A DNA stretch of 64,000 nucleotides from the NCBI GenBank assembly GCA_903789615.1, contig CAIFEV010000011.1, forward strand, positions 17,470 through 81,469. The letters are read 5' to 3'. The notes under the pieces are model-generated. The model was not told the DNA's origin and made no database searches. It was given only the letters and a program-made list of their open reading frames with translations. This document shows, one piece after another, positions 62,725-64,000 of this stretch; positions within the stretch are counted from its first letter, which is position 1; each line of letters begins with the position of its first letter. The position numbers and the translations under genes were made by a program. This DNA comes from an uncultured Lachnospiraceae bacterium (GTDB lineage Bacteria; Bacillota; Clostridia; Lachnospirales; Lachnospiraceae).

Positions 62725-63678
62725 TTATTTTCTTTCAGCAGTCGAAGCAATGGCAAGAAGCTTTCCGCTCCAGTTCTGCTGTCCGTATCCGTCCGTGAGA
62801 ATAAAATGATCACCCTTCCTGACCTTGGTCCCGTTGAGCTCCCCTTCACCGTCGACAATGCTCACGTCGACAAATGGCGCATCCATCTGCTGGGTTGTCT
62901 GCCCGTCAAGATTCATGCGGTATACATTGAAGTATCCGCAGGCATAAATCTTTCCCCAGGCATTTTCACCCATTTCCTGCGCATGAATTACACTGCTCTC
63001 TGCCGGCTCCGCAGGTACACGGACAACATCGATGCACTGCTGTACGTGGAGCTGACGCGGCTTGCCGTTCATAAGACGGTCATAATCGTACATGCGGTAG
63101 GTGATATCGGAGTTCTGCTGCGTCTCAAGCACCAGCATCCCGGCGGTGATCGCGTGAACCGTCCCTGCCGGGATCGGGACCAGATCTCCTTTTTTGACCG
63201 GAACATAGCGCAGAAGATCCTTCCACCTACCGCTATGAATCATGTCTGCGAGTTCTTCTCTTGTTCCGGCGTTGTGGCCGATGACAAGCTGTGCGTTTGG
63301 GGGGCAGTCAAGAACATACCAGCACTCGGTCTTTCCAAGCGACCCGTTCTCATGCGCTGCCGCATACGCGTCGTCCGGATGGACCTGAATGCTCAGGTTG
63401 TCTTTGGCATCAATAATCTTGATGAGAAGCGGAAAACGGTCGCCCGGAAGAGATCCGAACAAATCCGGTCTTTTCTTCCAGAGCCCAGCGAGTGTCTCGC
63501 CGGCAAATTCCGGATTCAGGATCGCATTGTCACCGTGCGGATGCGCCGCGATTCCCCAGCACTCGCCGGTCCGCGCAAACGGTATATCATATCCGAAGTC
63601 ACTCTTCAGCCTGGTGCCGCCCCATACGTTCTCGGTGAACACCGGCTTAAGTCTTAACATATATCCTCTGCTGTTCAT
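62725..63678 (-). CDS. manA: Mannose-6-phosphate isomerase, class I
   Basis: 317 residues, the short Firmicute form. It interconverts mannose-6-phosphate and fructose-6-phosphate. The cupin zinc ligands are visible: IQVHPDDAYA (Gln, His), KTECWYVL (Glu) and PAGTVHAI (His). The start at 63678 has AGAGG six bases ahead; a Met six codons later is an alternative. It is first of the leftward cluster with the nucleotidyltransferase, Wzz-type and BY-like genes, supplying mannose-derived precursors if these form a pathway. Confidence 0.94.
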   Translation of the reverse strand: MNSRGYMLRLKPVFTENVWGGTRLKSDFGYDIPFARTGECWGIAAHPHGDNAILNPEFAGETLAGLWKKRPDLFGSLPGDRFPLLIKIIDAKDNLSIQVHPDDAYAAAHENGSLGKTECWYVLDCPPNAQLVIGHNAGTREELADMIHSGRWKDLLRYVPVKKGDLVPIPAGTVHAITAGMLVLETQQNSDITYRMYDYDRLMNGKPRQLHVQQCIDVVRVPAEPAESSVIHAQEMGENAWGKIYACGYFNVYRMNLDGQTTQQMDAPFVDVSIVDGEGELNGTKVRKGDHFILTDGYGQQNWSGKLLAIASTAERK

Positions 63679-63829
63679 TTCGACCTCTTTGTTAATTTTT
63701 CGTTACAGATATAATATCTCATATCGGCACTATATTCCACGTCTAAAACTTAAGATTCGCTAAAAAGAAAGGTCAGCCGATACGCCGCAAAGTCGCACCA
63801 AAAGCGGATCATACGTCTGTTACGGCAAC

Positions 63830-63860
63830 AAAAAAGGACCGGTCAGATACCGGTCCTTTC
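63830..63860 (-). terminator. Intrinsic terminator of the tRNA transcript
   Basis: On the minus strand AAAGGACCGG pairs with CCGGTCCTTT and is followed by further T. It lies nine bases past tRNA-Cys. Confidence 0.9.
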
Positions 63861-63868
63861 AGGATTAG

Positions 63869-63939
63869 AGGCGACAACCAGACTCGAACTGGTGATCAGG
63901 GTTTTGCAGACCCACGCCTTACCACTTGGCTATGTCGCC
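63869..63939 (-). tRNA. tRNA-Cys (GCA)
   Basis: 71 bases. The acceptor arm pairs GGCGACA with TGTCGCC (minus strand), the T arm is present around GTTCGAGTC, and the anticodon loop is CTGCAAA with anticodon GCA. No CCA is encoded. It is transcribed together with tRNA-Asn, nine bases upstream, and ends in the terminator at 63830-63860. Confidence 0.95.
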
Positions 63940-63948
63940 TTATGAAAG

Positions 63949-64000
63949 CTCCCCGAGTAGGGCTCGAACCTACAACACCTCGGTTAACAGCCGAGTGCTC
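63949..64000 (-). tRNA. tRNA-Asn (GTT), 5' end cut by window
   Basis: The 3' part is visible on the minus strand: anticodon stem CTCGG/CCGAG around CTGTTAA (anticodon GTT), T arm GTAGG-TTCGAGC-CCTAC and the 3' acceptor strand TCGGGGA with a G discriminator. The 5' acceptor strand and most of the D arm lie beyond the window. Confidence 0.92.

Noticed and set aside
61283..62809. Plus-strand open frame of 508 codons
   Set aside because: Antisense to the Wzz-type and nucleotidyltransferase genes, both with clear motifs.

Overview
The window looks like a stretch of chromosome from a GC-rich, anaerobic Clostridia, most likely a Lachnospiraceae-type Firmicute. Supporting signs are the gene content and order: paired glgC/glgD, a long-form Prs, MecA, YhaM, RqcP, DnaD- and DnaI-type replication proteins, GdpP with L9 and DnaB, a Cys-rich S18, an 8-iron ferredoxin and D-lactate dehydrogenase. 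There are also many four-base ATGA start/stop overlaps and strong AAGGAGG-type ribosome binding sites. Taxonomy is inferred; no rRNA gene is present.

Region by region. 1-2390: a visibly AT-richer, decayed accessory segment with a frameshifted multi-pass membrane protein, the C-terminal remnant of a DUF4143 ATPase and a short tandem repeat. 2393-8276: RlmD (frameshifted at an A-run) and YhaM leftward, MutS2 and an orphan response regulator with a Glu in the phospho-acceptor position rightward. 8277-8850: a 560-base repeat-rich spacer with two unrelated tandem-repeat families. 8835-20391, all leftward: a housekeeping run HU, RqcP, DivIC, TilS, Hpt, FtsH, GH13 glycosidase, TrmD, AIR-synthase-like protein, Lrp, aminotransferase and an exported protein. 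20583-31600: a GltD-like oxidoreductase, a possible ThyX-like protein, a sucrose operon (ScrR, EIIBCA, ScrB), an amino-acid ABC transporter with D-lactate dehydrogenase, and IlvE. 31647-38322: Mfd, Pth and the glycogen enzymes GlgC/GlgD. 38553-43703 rightward: MurC, a DnaA-box-like repeat cluster, DnaD-like and DnaI-like replication proteins, and Prs. 43822-51161: an uncharacterised exported/membrane protein pair, an Ntdp-like DUF402 protein, dCMP deaminase, RpiB, a phosphatase-like protein lacking its catalytic Cys, TsaC/Sua5 and a GH18 glycosidase. 51162-53310: a candidate small RNA with its own promoter and terminator, MecA, a DUF1858 protein and a ferredoxin. 53362-58908: the RpsF-Ssb-RpsR and GdpP-RplI-DnaB units. 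59062-63678: Sir2 plus a small envelope-polysaccharide cluster (ManA, nucleotidyltransferase, Wzz-type protein, degenerate BY-kinase). The end carries tRNA-Cys and part of tRNA-Asn.

Most of the window is ordinary core genome. I did not find a complete new defence, mobile or biosynthetic system. The items most worth a second look are the candidate RNA between the GH18 gene and mecA, the 9-base TTTCCAC repeat cluster before the replication genes, the repeat-rich spacer at 8298-8845, and three signalling proteins that have each lost a key catalytic or phosphorylation feature: the response regulator, the LMW-phosphatase-like protein and the BY-kinase-like protein.
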